Shown here: in pieces, positions 10,904 through 22,592 of the stretch
Layout: each line of letters opens with the position of its first letter
How positions within the stretch are numbered: position 1 is the first letter of the stretch
From: Pseudopithomyces maydicus
Lineage: Eukaryota; Ascomycota; Dothideomycetes; Pleosporales; Didymosphaeriaceae
Direction: 5' to 3'
Assembly: GCA_026873275.1 (NCBI GenBank)
Contig: JANTUC010000007.1
Location: 868,001 to 932,000, forward strand
DNA: 64,000 bases
Notes under the pieces: model-generated
Told to the model about the DNA's origin: nothing
Databases searched by the model: none
The model's input: the letters and a program-made list of their open reading frames with translations, nothing else
Made by a program: the position numbers and the translations under genes

Positions 10904-12157
10904 TTACTCTGCCAACCTCGCCTTCCACCATTCCTCTACCACTCTCTCACTCCCTATTGTATCGCCCTTCCCTCCCCTCGTCATAAAACTCACGATGGGC
11001 CCAATATGCGTCTCTCCCGGTGTCTCTACGAAAAGCACATTATGCTGATGTGCATCGTCATCGCTTAGCCCCATCCGCATGTCCGCTTCGAGCTTCCGAA
11101 TCGGATCCGCAAACAGCTCGTCACCGCCACTCATCACTAGCACTGTCTTTACTGCCCTGGACATATCCCTCCACCACTCCTCCCCCGCTACACAAGGCTC
11201 CAGATAGGGACTTGTTTGGACTATCAGTTCCTCACCGTTTACCTGTAACGAGGCCACCTGCCCACTGTACAGCGCACCCCAGACAGGTACCTTCTCCGCC
11301 GGGAGCATATCCTTCTCTTTATTCCTCTGCATACTATCCCATTGCATACTAGACGTCACACTCGGACTATAGAGCAGCATTCCACCCAGTGGTTCTTGTA
11401 ATTGAACCTCCTCCACCCCCGGAAGCGGATGGAGACCATGACTGATCAACCCCAGCGCAATATTCCCACCAGCCGAATCCCCCGCTAGAAAGATAGAACT
11501 AGGCTTCCTCCTTGGCCTCGACCCAGAAGGCGATTCTGAAGGTGGAGATGAAGAAACGAGGTAGCGTAGAAGCGCGGCCCCTTCATGGATCTGCGTCGGG
11601 AAACCTGCCTCAGGCGCAAGGGTGTATGCTACCACGAGCGCAGCGACGCTTTTCCCAGTGGAGCGCGAGAACGTGGAAACAAAGTGCTGCATGTACAGAA
11701 ACATCCCGCTGGTGATGGGCTGGAAGTAGGCGCCGCCGTGGAAGTATAAGATTACTACGTCGGCGTCTGGATCGCCAACCCAATGTGCTGTGGCATTACA
11801 ATCTTCTTTTGAATCATTTGATTGGCGAGAATAGGGAACGGAGACGGATGACGGGTTGTGGTTTTGCGAGTTGCAGAATGAGAGGTATCGTTGGGTGGTA
11901 GAGGGGTTGATATAGCGGGTTTGGGGAATGGTGATGCATGAGAGGAATTTGCGTATAGCAGCGTTGAAAATGTCCGATTTCAGGTTTTGTGCTTTAACGC
12001 TGCGGATGGGGTATGTGATAAGCCTCCAAATGACAGTAGAAGCTGGAAAGAGTTAGTGCCAGGGGTGTGAGTAGAAGAGGGAGAAAATACCAATGCGGAC
12101 GAAAACTTCAGCGAGGTCAATGAATCTGGGATCCTTCTGAGCCTTGTTACGCGCCAT
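10904..12157 (-). CDS. Alpha/beta hydrolase, hormone-sensitive lipase/arylacetamide deacetylase type
   Basis: Exons 12157-12091 and 12042-10904 on the minus strand with a 48-bp intron give 401 residues. The oxyanion-hole motif HGGAY is at residues 124-128, and the nucleophile elbow GDSAGGN places the catalytic Ser at about residue 212. SGGDELFADP supplies the likely acid and GETHIGP the histidine, in the family order. No signal peptide is evident. The protein should hydrolyse carboxyl esters or lactones. It is convergent with the UstYa-like gene, with only 77 bp between the stop codons, so 3' UTRs probably overlap. Fungal members occur both as general esterases and as tailoring enzymes of metabolite clusters; the context makes the second possible but not proven. 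Confidence 0.85.
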
Positions 12158-12758
12158 TACTGTAGTTGTGTGTATTTGCGTGCAATTTCCTACAGTGTTT
12201 TGGTGCTTGTGGTCTTCAGTCTGTTTATACTTGGAATCGGTGACTAGGCGGGAAACCGAGTCGGCGAGCCGCCCCCACTAGCTCCACATTATTATTCCTT
12301 CTTGAGACATGGAGCACTAAACGCGTTTCTGCCTACTATGCATTATAAAGAAATACGATAACTACTCAAAATGTAAGACAAGGAGGCAGGTTAGAGAAAT
12401 CTGGTGTTTGGAAGATTGTCTAACTATTGTGGTAAGAATATCCTAGGTTAATGCAACGCTTACGGCACTTCAGATCGCGCTTTGGCATCCGCCACTAACG
12501 CTTGGGCTGGTCGTGGGGAGTGCTCCCTAGATCTTCCCCATCCTGAAATATCATACCCAGAAACCGGTAACGCCAACCCGCCCGCTCCCAACAAATATGC
12601 AATGATGATGAATCGATAAACGCCATATGTGATGAAGGGACAGAAAAGCCAGCCCATGCAACCATGCCGTATACTTGTATATCGTCCATATTAATTTCCT
12701 ACGCCGAGCCGCCGCGCTGCGTGTTACATATATTCATGAATCGTCATTCGTAAGGCGA
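12158..12758. other. Intergenic region
   Basis: Holds the hydrolase promoter and the 3' flank of the next gene. Two overlapping minus-strand frames of about 64 codons (12460-12689) include a hydrophobic stretch but have no recognisable family and no splice partner that I could find. I treat them as noise. Confidence 0.45.
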
Positions 12759-13925
12759 TCAGACACGAATGCCGCTACCGCCAGTCCACCTAAGCCGTCG
12801 TAGGCCAGAGGCGGCTTCTTTGCTGCATCTGCCAGTTTCACCAACAGAGCCAATCTGGCTGATCGCCTCTGCATGGCCTGCCTCTTTGCCAACGACATAG
12901 CCGGCTGAGAAGCTTAGGGCACTCACAAGTACAACGGCGCCAGCACCGACAACCCATGTAAATAGCGTAGGGCTTATTTCTTCAACCAGGGGGCCTGTCT
13001 TCCGTGCCTTTTTAACGGCACGGCGCTCTTTACTGCTACTCCTGGTTGTGGCAGTAGTCGATAGGATGGCCTTACGTTTCGACTTGTCAGAAGGGCAGCT
13101 GTCTGGAGTACGTGGCGAGGATGACGGAGCAGCAGCGTCGTCGTCGTTTTCTGCCTCCCCTAAGGCGACGGACTCAGGCACTAAGCGAAGCGATGTGGGA
13201 TGGCCTGACGGGTTTGTAACTGCAGTGCGCGGTTGGCCTGGCTTAGGGAGCCCTCGTACGGCAGCCGCAGCGGTTAGCAAGGTGGACAAGCTGGCTCTCA
13301 GTGCCTCATCATGATCCGCCTGTGCGTTGGGGGAAACAGCGTTGTAAGGAGTGTGTTGCGGGTACGAGTGCCGTTGGGATGATGGTCGAGCGGCGGGCCT
13401 CCGAGGGGTGTAGACGGTCCCTGATTGCGAACGGATTGTGGGTTGTGTGGAAGGATGCGAGAAAGCGTTGGGACGAGGTTCAAAATTGCGCCTCGAAGAG
13501 CGTGGATAGTTGACTGCAGTTGCGTTCTCATCATCATTTTCGTCCTCATCGTCTCCCTCCCGCTCAGACATGGTCTCAGAAGATATGACCGAGCTTGATC
13601 TCCGTAGCTCGTGCTGGAGCGGTGAAGGTCCGATGCCTTCGTTGGAAGACGTCATAACCCTGTCCGACTCGCTCTCGCTCTCATCATACTCCTCCTGGCT
13701 GCTGTTGTCTCCGCCTGCGCTTGCCACGCGGTAGCCGGTGCCAATCTGAAACTGACCGACAGTACGTGCACGTCTTCGTCGTCGATGCAAGTTCGAATCA
13801 TGTTGTACCCTAAGACCTGTAGTGATGATCTCGTCGGCAGCCGAGGAAAGCGAAGAGGAGGACGGTCGTGAGGCTACTTCGACCCATGAGTCTGCTAGAT
13901 GTAAGCTCTCTGGGCCAGAAGCCAT
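12759..13925 (-). CDS. Conserved-looking single-pass membrane protein, unknown function
   Basis: Single exon, 388 residues from the ATG at 13925. The first 50 residues (…LADSWVEVASRPSSSSLSS…) are followed by a long Ser/Arg/acidic disordered region with RRRRRAR, an acidic patch (EGDDEDENDDEN) and a lysine-rich KRKAILS...ERRAVKKARK segment resembling a nuclear localisation signal. One hydrophobic helix lies at about residues 325-347 (FTWVVGAGAVVLVSALSFSAGYVVG), leaving a 40-residue C-terminal tail. The layout, a long hydrophilic N-terminal domain with a C-terminal anchor, resembles tail-proximal ER or nuclear-envelope adaptor proteins, but I cannot assign a family. An upstream frame ending at 13935 cannot be spliced on without a stop, so I keep this start. 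Confidence 0.65.
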   Translation of the reverse strand: MASGPESLHLADSWVEVASRPSSSSLSSAADEIITTGLRVQHDSNLHRRRRRARTVGQFQIGTGYRVASAGGDNSSQEEYDESESESDRVMTSSNEGIGPSPLQHELRRSSSVISSETMSEREGDDEDENDDENATAVNYPRSSRRNFEPRPNAFSHPSTQPTIRSQSGTVYTPRRPAARPSSQRHSYPQHTPYNAVSPNAQADHDEALRASLSTLLTAAAAVRGLPKPGQPRTAVTNPSGHPTSLRLVPESVALGEAENDDDAAAPSSSPRTPDSCPSDKSKRKAILSTTATTRSSSKERRAVKKARKTGPLVEEISPTLFTWVVGAGAVVLVSALSFSAGYVVGKEAGHAEAISQIGSVGETGRCSKEAASGLRRLRWTGGSGIRV

Positions 13926-15607
13926 AACAGTACATCAATAAAGGTCTGCCGTATCAAAGATGACAGGGACGAGAGAAAACAAGAGAAGGCAAGACTCACC
14001 CTCAGATTGCTGCCTTGCAGGCGGGAGTCCTGATGTTGATACCATTGTATTATCGTCCCTTGGGTCCGCACCGCCTGACGTTGATGGTTGTGCCGGCAGT
14101 GAAGCGTGCTGCTGCTGCATGTCCCTGGCAACAAGAACTACCAAGGCGCAGTAGCGAGATCGGCCGACTGCGTACTTTCCCAGGTGCAGCTCACGCGTAG
14201 GTAGGCCGACTGGTGGGTTGCGGTGGAGTATGCGCAAGTGGAACAGGCCCGACTTCGGTTCTTTGTCTGGCACCGTCCAACCTAATAACCTATACCCCCT
14301 AGATTTCTCTGCTCACAAGAACCGGCAGTGCCTTTTTGCTGCAGAGACGAAAAGCGCTCGATACGGCGCACGCGTCTGGGCGGGGGAGGACAGTCGAGCC
14401 GGTTGGTTAGTTGACGCTAGATCAGCGGTTGGTGACGTTCTCGGTGAATGGGCACTTCCGATGCGCGTTTGGCGGGGCTGCAGGCAGGCGACAAACGTGG
14501 GAGCGCGATGTGGCGAGGGAACAAGGAGAGGGAGGGAGGAGGGCAGAGGGAAGATGCCGGGAAGAGGGAAGGAAGAGCAAAGGGGGACAGAGACGTGAGG
14601 TTGTAGCGATCCAGGGCGCTATGCCCAAGCCTCATGAGCGTCTGAGGTGCAGGTCACGGTGCATTCGTAGACGGACACATGTCGTCGGCAATGGCGGTGG
14701 CAGGCGGCCAGCCGACCAATCAAGTGCTGCCTCCCACCTTCCTGAATCAGGGCTTAGACATCCACCACCGTGCTATCTTGCTCATCTGCCTCAGCGCTTG
14801 AGACACATAGGCATCGTGGACGGAAATATCCGAGGCCGCCGTGGCAGGCATCTGGCGACTGGGAGCAGACGGTTCACTCGTCCTCGTGACTGTCTGTCTG
14901 CGGCGCCTGTGTACTTTTGCGCATTCATGTACTTGTACTCCCATGTACCGCAGACCCCGCATAGTAGTCGATTGTATGCTAGGGTGGGTGGTGTACGCAT
15001 CGTCGCGCTAGCCTCACGCGGTCCATGTACGGTGATCCTATGACACCCTGTCGGTCTAGACGTTTTTGCCGTATGTCTATCTACCGTGTTGCGATAGACT
15101 GCCGTAGAGTCACTGTGGCCGGGTATGCACGTTGCACCACCATCAACGAGTGTCACTGAGTTATGATTTCCTTATCGACAAACTACAACCCGGTACATGT
15201 CCGGACAGGCTCCTCCAAAACTCTACCCCGATTTTCGGAAGGCCGAAAGAGCCCAATAACAAGAATACTTAAATCGAAAAGAACAGTTGCGTTGAAATCA
15301 GTTGCTGGCCTGGAAAGACCCAAACGGCAGGAAGCGACTTCAAACTAGACAGGAAACGTGGCACCAACTGCGTGCTCGTAGTCGAGCAGTTGAACAGAAT
15401 ACCCTCCATGTAGAACATCGTCGTATCATCCCAGCTTGCAGACGAATTACCCCAACATCATAATATGATACAGAACATGGTTCGAGCGCCATCCCTAGAC
15501 TCCAGAAATGCGAAAATCGAGTCGAACAGCGATAACGCGAGAAATGTTGGCCAGATGATACCAGCGGAAAAGACCGTCTCGTAATGGACATGATGCTAGA
15601 ATGCAAA
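13926..15607. other. Intergenic region
   Basis: GC-rich, with several long overlapping frames on both strands between 14200 and 15160 (the longest 210 codons) that show no domain or consistent codon pattern. A purine-rich AGGGAGGGAGGAGGGCAGAGGG tract lies at about 14525-14550. It includes the 5' flank of the membrane protein and the 3' flank of the mannosyltransferase. Confidence 0.45.
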
Positions 15608-17260
15608 TCAGTTCGTCTTCTTTTGCTCCTGCCCCTCCTTTTTCTTCTTGGCGTCGCGGCGAGCCTTGACCGAGTCGCTGATCCAGTCCTTGAACTTCTC
15701 CCACGGGTTCCTGTTGAGACGATTGCTGAGCTGCCGGTACTTGTACATTTCACCCCAGCAGTCGCGACCCCATTCGCAGCCAGCCATGTTGACGACAAAA
15801 TCCCTCTCCTTCTCCTTGTAGTGAATATGCGGGTCGTCGCCCTTCTCTCCGCACGCCCCTGGTGGGAACGCGTTGATTTTGCGTTGGTGGATGAATGCAA
15901 CGTGGGAACGGATCCACGGCTGATTCTTGTACATGTATTCGAGAGCATCCTGCTCTTTGTGCTCCCACTCCATGTGCTTTTGCTCGTAACCAACCGGGTC
16001 CCACCAAATATCGAACAGTCGGTCCGTCCAAACGCTTCGTCGTACGAAGAACGAGCCGAGGTTGAAGCCGCCGCAGTCCTGGGGAACAATCATGTTGATT
16101 GACCCGACTTTGCCGTCGCCTACGGGTGAGCGTGTTTCGGGATCGAGGTATTCGTCGGTAAGCGGGTGCGTAATGTTCAGCGGGTTGTAGACGTTGATGT
16201 CGCGGTACGTGATATCTTTCAACTGCTTGAAGATGTGACTCTGGAGCGAATACTTGGGTTCCATGATGAACGTGTTCGTATCCAACCACCAGAACCTTGA
16301 CATTGTTAGCGAGCGAGGCCACCTTCCTCGTGTACGACGTACCATTCGGCGCGCGGGTATTTGCGCATGGCGTTGCGGATGGTATCCACCTTCTCCCAGC
16401 TCTCTCTCCACTCGTGGGCGTAACGCTTCTTGGTGCTCATGTCCACGATTTCCAGGTCATAGCCCCAGTCCTTGGTGTACTTTTTCTTGTTCTTGACACT
16501 GTCCCTTTCGATCGCCCATTCTCTGGGGCCCTTCCACTCCATCACACCACCGCCCTGGTTTGCTGCGAGGATCACCACAAATTTGCTGCCTCCGCCGAAC
16601 CATGATGAGCGCCGGTATACGCGATGCAAGGCTGTGCTGGTCAGTAGAGGTGGGTGATGCGAGGCTGAATAACATACGTGTGACGTAGAAGAGTATGTAG
16701 AGGAGCACTATGGTCAGTATGGTTCCCAAAGGTTTGCGCAGACGCCACAGGTTCCAGCCGATCTTGTTCAGCGTCTGCAGGATCTTGTTGTTGCCCTGGT
16801 ATCCCTGGTAACCCCGTCCTCTACCAAGTTTCTCCTTGTCCCCGTAGCTGAAGGGCAGACTCGAGGACAGGCGCCGAAAGTGCTTTCCGAGGAAGCCCTG
16901 GTTGCGCGGGGTGAAGGCATTGTACCCTTTGACGTTGGCGCTGCGTGCCTGAGCGGATGCCCATGTCACGTTGTTGGAGCTGCCGTTGGCGAACGGGCTG
17001 GTCCGCCCGCCGCTGTCGTAAGGAGTGTTCAGGCCAGGACTTGACCAGCCGCCGGGGCGGGGTGAGGGGGATCTGGACATCTCGACGGCGGGTGTGCCGG
17101 GGATGGGAGGCAAGATGCCCTGGAAAGAGCCGCCGGTGGAGTTTGCGACCCTGTGGCGGGACTCGGAGCCGTCGTCAATATTGAGATTGGGCGGGTGCTT
17201 CGCAGCGGACGAACGCCTGCGACGCTGGCCAGAGGCGGAGAAGGAGTTTGGGGAAGCCAC
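15608..17260 (-). CDS. GT34 alpha-mannosyltransferase, Mnn10/Mnn11-type Golgi mannan polymerase subunit
   Basis: Exons 17260-16678, 16631-16343 and 16295-15608 on the minus strand (introns of 46 and 47 bp) give 519 residues. It is a type II Golgi protein: about 175 Ser/Pro-rich cytoplasmic residues, one membrane segment (residues about 178-194, ILTIVLLYILFYV), then the catalytic domain. That domain has the GT34 hallmarks: WFGGGSKFVVILAANQGGG, YAHEWRESWEKVD, the WFWWLDTNTFIM metal-site region and the DCGGFNLGSFFVRR donor/acceptor loop, with HIHYKEKERDFVVN near the end. In yeast, Mnn10 and Mnn11 extend the alpha-1,6-mannan backbone within M-Pol II. The metal site reads D-T-N rather than the canonical D-x-D, which I believe is common in this branch. 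Mnn10 versus Mnn11 is not settled. Confidence 0.9.
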
Positions 17261-19320
17261 GGCGGATGACTTTCAGCGGTCTCGAGGGGCGCGGAATGGT
17301 TGGTGAAGGCGCCACTGCGCGTGGCTTGAGTGATCCCAAGGCTCCCCGTGCGTCTGGCACGCCTGTTGACCGCGCAAGGAAATTGCTGTCGTCGGAGGAG
17401 GGGCCGCCGCAAAGAGCAAGGTGCAAGGTGCAAGTGCAAGGTGTCCGGACAAGCGTGCAGGGGAGCGAGCACTGGAGCTTGCAATGGTGCAGAGCGTGTC
17501 TGGTAGCACGGGACGGAAGGGAGATTCTCGCGGCGGTGCGACGGGAGTCGAACGCTGCGGGCTGCAATTGAATCGGTGCTACACCTTCGACGGCCGCTCG
17601 GCAGAAAAGGAGAGCGTCGATAAAATATAAAATTACAGAGCCAGGCCGTGTTCTACCCATGCGACCAACGCTGAGGGCACGGCCGCTTGGCGATCGCTCC
17701 TTTTCCTCTCCAGCCAACATTGCGAATTTCGCTTGGCGCCCCGGGGGGGACCCATTATCACGAAATGGCCGAATGCTCTGGGGCGATATTAGATAAGGGA
17801 TCGAGTACGTAGGTAGCGTAGCCAGGCGGGCATGCTCCCGCCCCCAGTGGCCGTCCGCCGGCCGCCCGCCGAGTCTCGCAGCCTCGCTCCAGCAGAGCAG
17901 CTGCAGTGGCTTCGGCGCGCCAGCGAGGGCTCCCGTCCGGTGCTGCTCCAGTCCACTCCAGTCCACTCCAGTCCACTCCAGCAGGGTCACCTGACTCTGC
18001 ACCATCCGTGGACTCGTGGACCCGTGGACCCGTGGCCTGTGGATCGGGGGAGGCCACGGCCAACAAGGGAGAAAGGGTGTCGGTTGACTTGACACGACTG
18101 GCACCATGCGGGCCATGCCTCCCCTCTCATACATGCATCCACAGTGTGTTCGATGACGCTGCAACGCGGATGACTGGGGACGGCCGCACGCGACGAGCTG
18201 CTCCTCAGCCAGAGGCAGGCCGCAGGTACGGCCGTCGGTAGGCCTCCGGTCCCATCTGTTCCGATCCGCATTGCTTCCACAACATGTGTGACCCGGTCTG
18301 GTGCAGCCTGCATAAGTACACTGGACTGATTTCGACGTTCGTTGGCTCTCTCGAGGCCCAGCGTGCGACCGCCCCTTCTTCCGGTCTGTCCTCCTGTCCA
18401 AGTCACCCCATGCGCTCGCAGCCCTGGAGTCACCGGCGGACCTCTCGATCCCCAATCCTCAAAGAGGGCCCGCCATGCCCCACAGCCAGGCCTTCGCACC
18501 CTCAGTACTTGTACGCGTACCTGCACCCACTGGGCACTGGCACTAGGTAAACAGAAAGTCACGTTGCTTGGCATTCTATTTACGCGCCAGGGCAAGCGCT
18601 TAACAGCGCCGTTCTCGCCTCTGACTGGCTGTCCTCACCATGCTCCATGATTTGGCCATCGACCACGACGAGGCCGCTCGCTGGAGCGTCTCAGATGTGG
18701 CTTTGCGTTGTACATCTTACGCCGAACGAATCCCCAGCGCCTACGAGCCTCAAGTCTGTTAGATGGCGCCCGGGAACAGGCCAGGCCCACCCCGTCGGGC
18801 CACCTCTGCCTCCAATCACCTCGCTCACACGTCTGCTTTTGCTCTGTTTTGCTGGGATAGCTTCACGCAATCCATCGTGTCCCTGAGCGCCTGTCGAATC
18901 ACATGGCGTCCCGGAATATCGTACATGGAGCTAAAGCAATACGGAATGGCGGGTAGACAATATGCATTTACAAGAGTTATCCGTTGTACTGAATTCGCGC
19001 CACCGCCGACAGGAACGCATCTTTTCTCTCCTTCGCTCCATTTCTTCTAAAATCTGCGTTTGTTGCTTTCACTGGAAGTTGCCCCGCCATCCCTTCTATT
19101 TTTGCTGTTGTTTAGTTTCTTTCACTTGTCACCCCGCCCTAACAATAGAACCCAAACGCATAATCACGAAACCGCCTTTGTCTTACCTTCTCGAGGACAA
19201 TGCATTGTGTGCATACCGCGTGATTACCAGAGCGATTAGCCACTTATACGGCACTCTACATCTCTCGCTTTGTATCTCACGAAGCTGGATAGAAACACAC
19301 AATTTGCGATATTGAACGAC
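17261..19320. other. Long divergent promoter region between mannosyltransferase and membrane protein genes
   Basis: About 2 kb of shared upstream DNA for two divergent genes. GC-rich to about 18500, AT-richer beyond. A 426-codon minus-strand frame (17175-18455) begins at TTG, overlaps the mannosyltransferase start, has no hydrophobic core or motif and is rejected. A decanucleotide tandem repeat is listed separately. Confidence 0.5.
17946..17982. repeat. Tandem 10-bp repeat (GTCCACTCCA)
   Basis: Three perfect consecutive copies at 17951-17980 with a partial copy before them. A related GTGGACCCGTGGACCC duplication follows at about 18008-18030. Read directly; non-coding. Confidence 0.9.
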
Positions 19321-22300
19321 ATGAACACACAACAATCATTCGGACATCAGTCCTACGAAGATGCTTTACAACGGACGACGACCAACCTTGCCTACTCTGC
19401 ACCGACCGCAGGCGGCTCGAGCAGTCAGGACCAGGAAGGACACATATTGGTACCTTTTGTCGGCCAGTTCAATGGCGCCTTCATCGTCCCGAGTAGCAGA
19501 CAACAGCAAGGCCCCGCTGAAAGCGATGCACAGATAGCTGCAAGGAGAGCCATGTCAAAGCGTAGCTCCCGCTCCTTTGCATCGAGGATAACGAGGACGC
19601 GCTCACGGAAGATGGACATTGTTAGAGCAGCGAAGCCTGGGATCACGGTCGACACCAGTTTTGCAAGACATCGGGGAAACATTCCGCATCAAGTATACCC
19701 GCAAGAAGGCGAGAGCAAGAGCCGTGGATCGATCAGGAAACAAGGTTGGTTTGGACTGGGGAGGTCAGACACAAACAACAAGGGGCTAGGAATAGTGAAG
19801 GGCATGACTCCACAGCCTGGGAGGCAGTCGGAAGACCGGGACGGCTCGCATCGAGACCCCAAAACAGCCGACTCTCTCACGGCGGGCAGCAAGTCCTGGC
19901 AGGAAATATCACCATGGGACCGGCCTATCCCCATCGGTATCACGGTACCCTCGGATAGTGTTGCTGACTTCAGTGACTATCAAGGAACGCGAACACGATC
20001 GGACAGTGATGCTACACTCGCGACCCCAAGTATTGTGGTCACACCGGCTGCCGCGATGAAGTCGGTTTGGTCGCCCGATACTGCAACTGATTACACACCA
20101 GATCGGTCATCGAGCGTCTATTCACGAGCGACGCAACTGCCGCCATGGTCGTCTGATGTGCCGCCAGTTCCAAGTCTGCCTGCAGATGTGCAAAAGCTAT
20201 CTGCTCAAAAGACGAGCTTGGATGCTCAACGGGACTGGAACTTTAACTCTTCTCGAGCCAGAACCGACACAGTAGGATCCAACGACACAGCGTTTGAGGA
20301 GGAACAGGACGAGATAGCTAGGAAAGACCGCATCATGTCTACTGGCACCGTGTTCGAGGAGGATGATACCCCATTACAGGGAAAGAAGCTGCAAACCTTG
20401 TCCATTGACACATCCACCGTACCTACACCACGCCGATCTCAAGGCTGGTGGAACGTGATTACTACTCCGTTCGCATCGTCCCGCAGAAACTCAACTTGGA
20501 CGCAAAATGGACCGAACGGGGATAAGACACCTAGCATCCCAATGGTGCCTCCAGAGTATGGTACATGGCAAAGTTCAACTTCTCCATCGACATACATATG
20601 GTCCGCGACTGACAGAAGTCCCTCTACGAACGGTCTATCTCCTCTTAACCCTCCTGGTAGAAACCTATCTCCTCCGACTTCGGATAGTCATGGAAATGAT
20701 TTCAACATCGCCACGCTGAACAACATTCATTTTAAGGGTGACCCAGCTCCTCAAAGTGTTAGTGCGGCCAATGTCAACACGACTATCTCTACGCCAGCTA
20801 TATCAATCAAGTCTGAGACGGCATTGCCGCTTGCGCAGCAAACCCCCAGCCTTCACACGGTGCTACGTCACTTTCGTGGACAGACAAGTCTGCATCTCCG
20901 CCCAGTAACAACGCTACAAACGCGCCAGCCACAAACTTTATGACACATCATCACCCACAGCAACAGCCGGTCAATATCAATATATCGATTCACGATGATA
21001 GAATAGTGGCAAACGATCACGTTTTTGCTTCCAACGTACCGTCATCCACCAAATCAGGACCTGTCATCGCGGCGCCTCTGCCTGCTCATACAAATACCAA
21101 CGTAACACCAAAACACACTCCAGTCTTCTTTCCACCGCCGCCCACCGCCGCCTCAAAAGAGAAACAGTTTAGCTTTAGTCACTTGAGCAGATCAAGCAGC
21201 CCAGCATCTTCGGAACATGAACCAAAAGTGAAAGGATCGAAAAAGCACCGCAAGATGAACAAGCTCATGGCTAATATGGCATTATGCGGCCACAAAAAGG
21301 GTGAGAAAAAGAAGGACACGAAGAAGAAACGATCCCGTTGGTGTGTAGGCTGTTGCTGTTGCTTGATTATAATCATTCTCCTAGCGATCCTCATCCCTGT
21401 GATTGTGGTCTTCACCAAGAAGCATAACAGCAGCGCTCCGACACCTATTGCGGGAACTCCTGGTACAGGCACTCCTGATACAGGTAACAGCGAAGATGGC
21501 CCAACACAGTGGCTCAACAATACCGGTTACCCTCCGATGAAGACTGGTCTCCTGACCATCGCACAACCAGAAGCAGTAGAAGAACAGAGCGGTTGCGTTG
21601 CACCTACCACGCTCTGGAGCTGTGCATTACCCAAAGAACAGCAGAAGGATATCGCTCCGAACAAACCTGACCAGCCGAATTTCAAGATAAAAATTACATT
21701 CGAAAATGGCACTTCGGCAGATCTAGCTAAGCCCACACGCCGAGCAGCCAACCCCGTTTCAGCGGGCGCCTTCATACGATCCTTGCTGCGTCGAGAAAAC
21801 CCCAAACCCTCACCCGACGTTCCCAGCACCGACGACATGAAGTTCCTCGGCAAGACAACTGATGGTGTTTCTTCACCTTTTGAAGGAGAAAGCACACCCT
21901 TCTTCATGAGCTTTCAAGACCCCATATCTACTACATCTTCAAACTCACGCATGGTTAAGCGCGCCGATGATCCCACGAATATCACCCTCGTCATACCGCC
22001 TCCTTCACTCAGGCCTGACGGCACCGCCGCCGACGCCAATCTCCTCCCTTTTCCTTCCGCTCAGCCCTTGAGGCTATTCAACCGCGGCAAGCCGGACGAG
22101 CACTATGGCTTTTACACCTACTTCGACCGCAGTATTTTTCTCAAGGATATCGACTCTACCGATGGTCGTGGTGGTAATCCCGCCGATACGAATGGTGGTT
22201 CCACTCGCGATGCCGCGTCTCTTCGTTGCACATTCACCCAGACCCGCTTCCTTGTACAAATTTGGACACGCTCTTCCACGTCGAAGCCCCTTCTCAACCC

Positions 22301-22592
22301 TGCTCAGAACACTACAGAAGATGCATTCAAGCGGCCGGGAACGTTTCCCTATCCGGTGACGTTCACAATCGATCGACATGGCGGAGATGTTGCGAAGAAG
22401 AACTTGTTCTGCTATAAGATGGAGAGAGACGGGACCATCATTGATGATCGCGAAAACAAATTCTTCCAGTTTGAAGACCGTGGATTCGGCGGCAATCTGG
22501 TCAATGGCACGCAAGGTCGACCCGATGCAAAGGGACCAATTGATGGAGGGTCCGGAGGTTGCAGCTGTAAGTGGCAGAACTGGCTGGACTAA
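19321..22592 (+). CDS. Large type II membrane protein ('glycoprotease family'), one frameshift
   Basis: Two frames, 19321-20943 and 20940-22592, form one gene. The first frame becomes implausible after about 20840, while the second is open upstream of its ATG and continues naturally. One extra C in the C5 run 20843-20847 joins them into 1090 residues. The N-terminal 600 residues are Ser/Thr-rich and disordered. A lysine-rich stretch leads into a cysteine cluster and membrane helix (CVGCCCC then LIIIILLAILIPVIVVF, about residues 680-705), then a luminal or extracellular domain of about 380 residues with several cysteines and N-glycosylation sites. Fungal homologues carry the database label 'glycoprotease family protein', but I see no protease motif, so I would not infer proteolysis. 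The real role is unknown. Confidence 0.7.

Noticed and set aside
12460..12689. Two overlapping 64-codon minus-strand frames with a hydrophobic stretch
   Set aside because: No family, no splice partner, and the two frames compete over the same DNA.
14411..15043. 210-codon plus-strand frame
   Set aside because: Basic, low-complexity translation in GC-rich intergenic DNA; overlapping frames on the other strand are equally long.
17175..18455. 426-codon minus-strand open frame
   Set aside because: Starts at TTG, overlaps the mannosyltransferase start in another frame, lies in GC-rich DNA, and shows no hydrophobic core, motif or splice signals.
20843..20847. Programmed ribosomal frameshifting at C runs
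   Set aside because: Six sites of differing sequence in unrelated genes, without shared slippery heptamers or visible stem-loops, do not fit a recoding mechanism.
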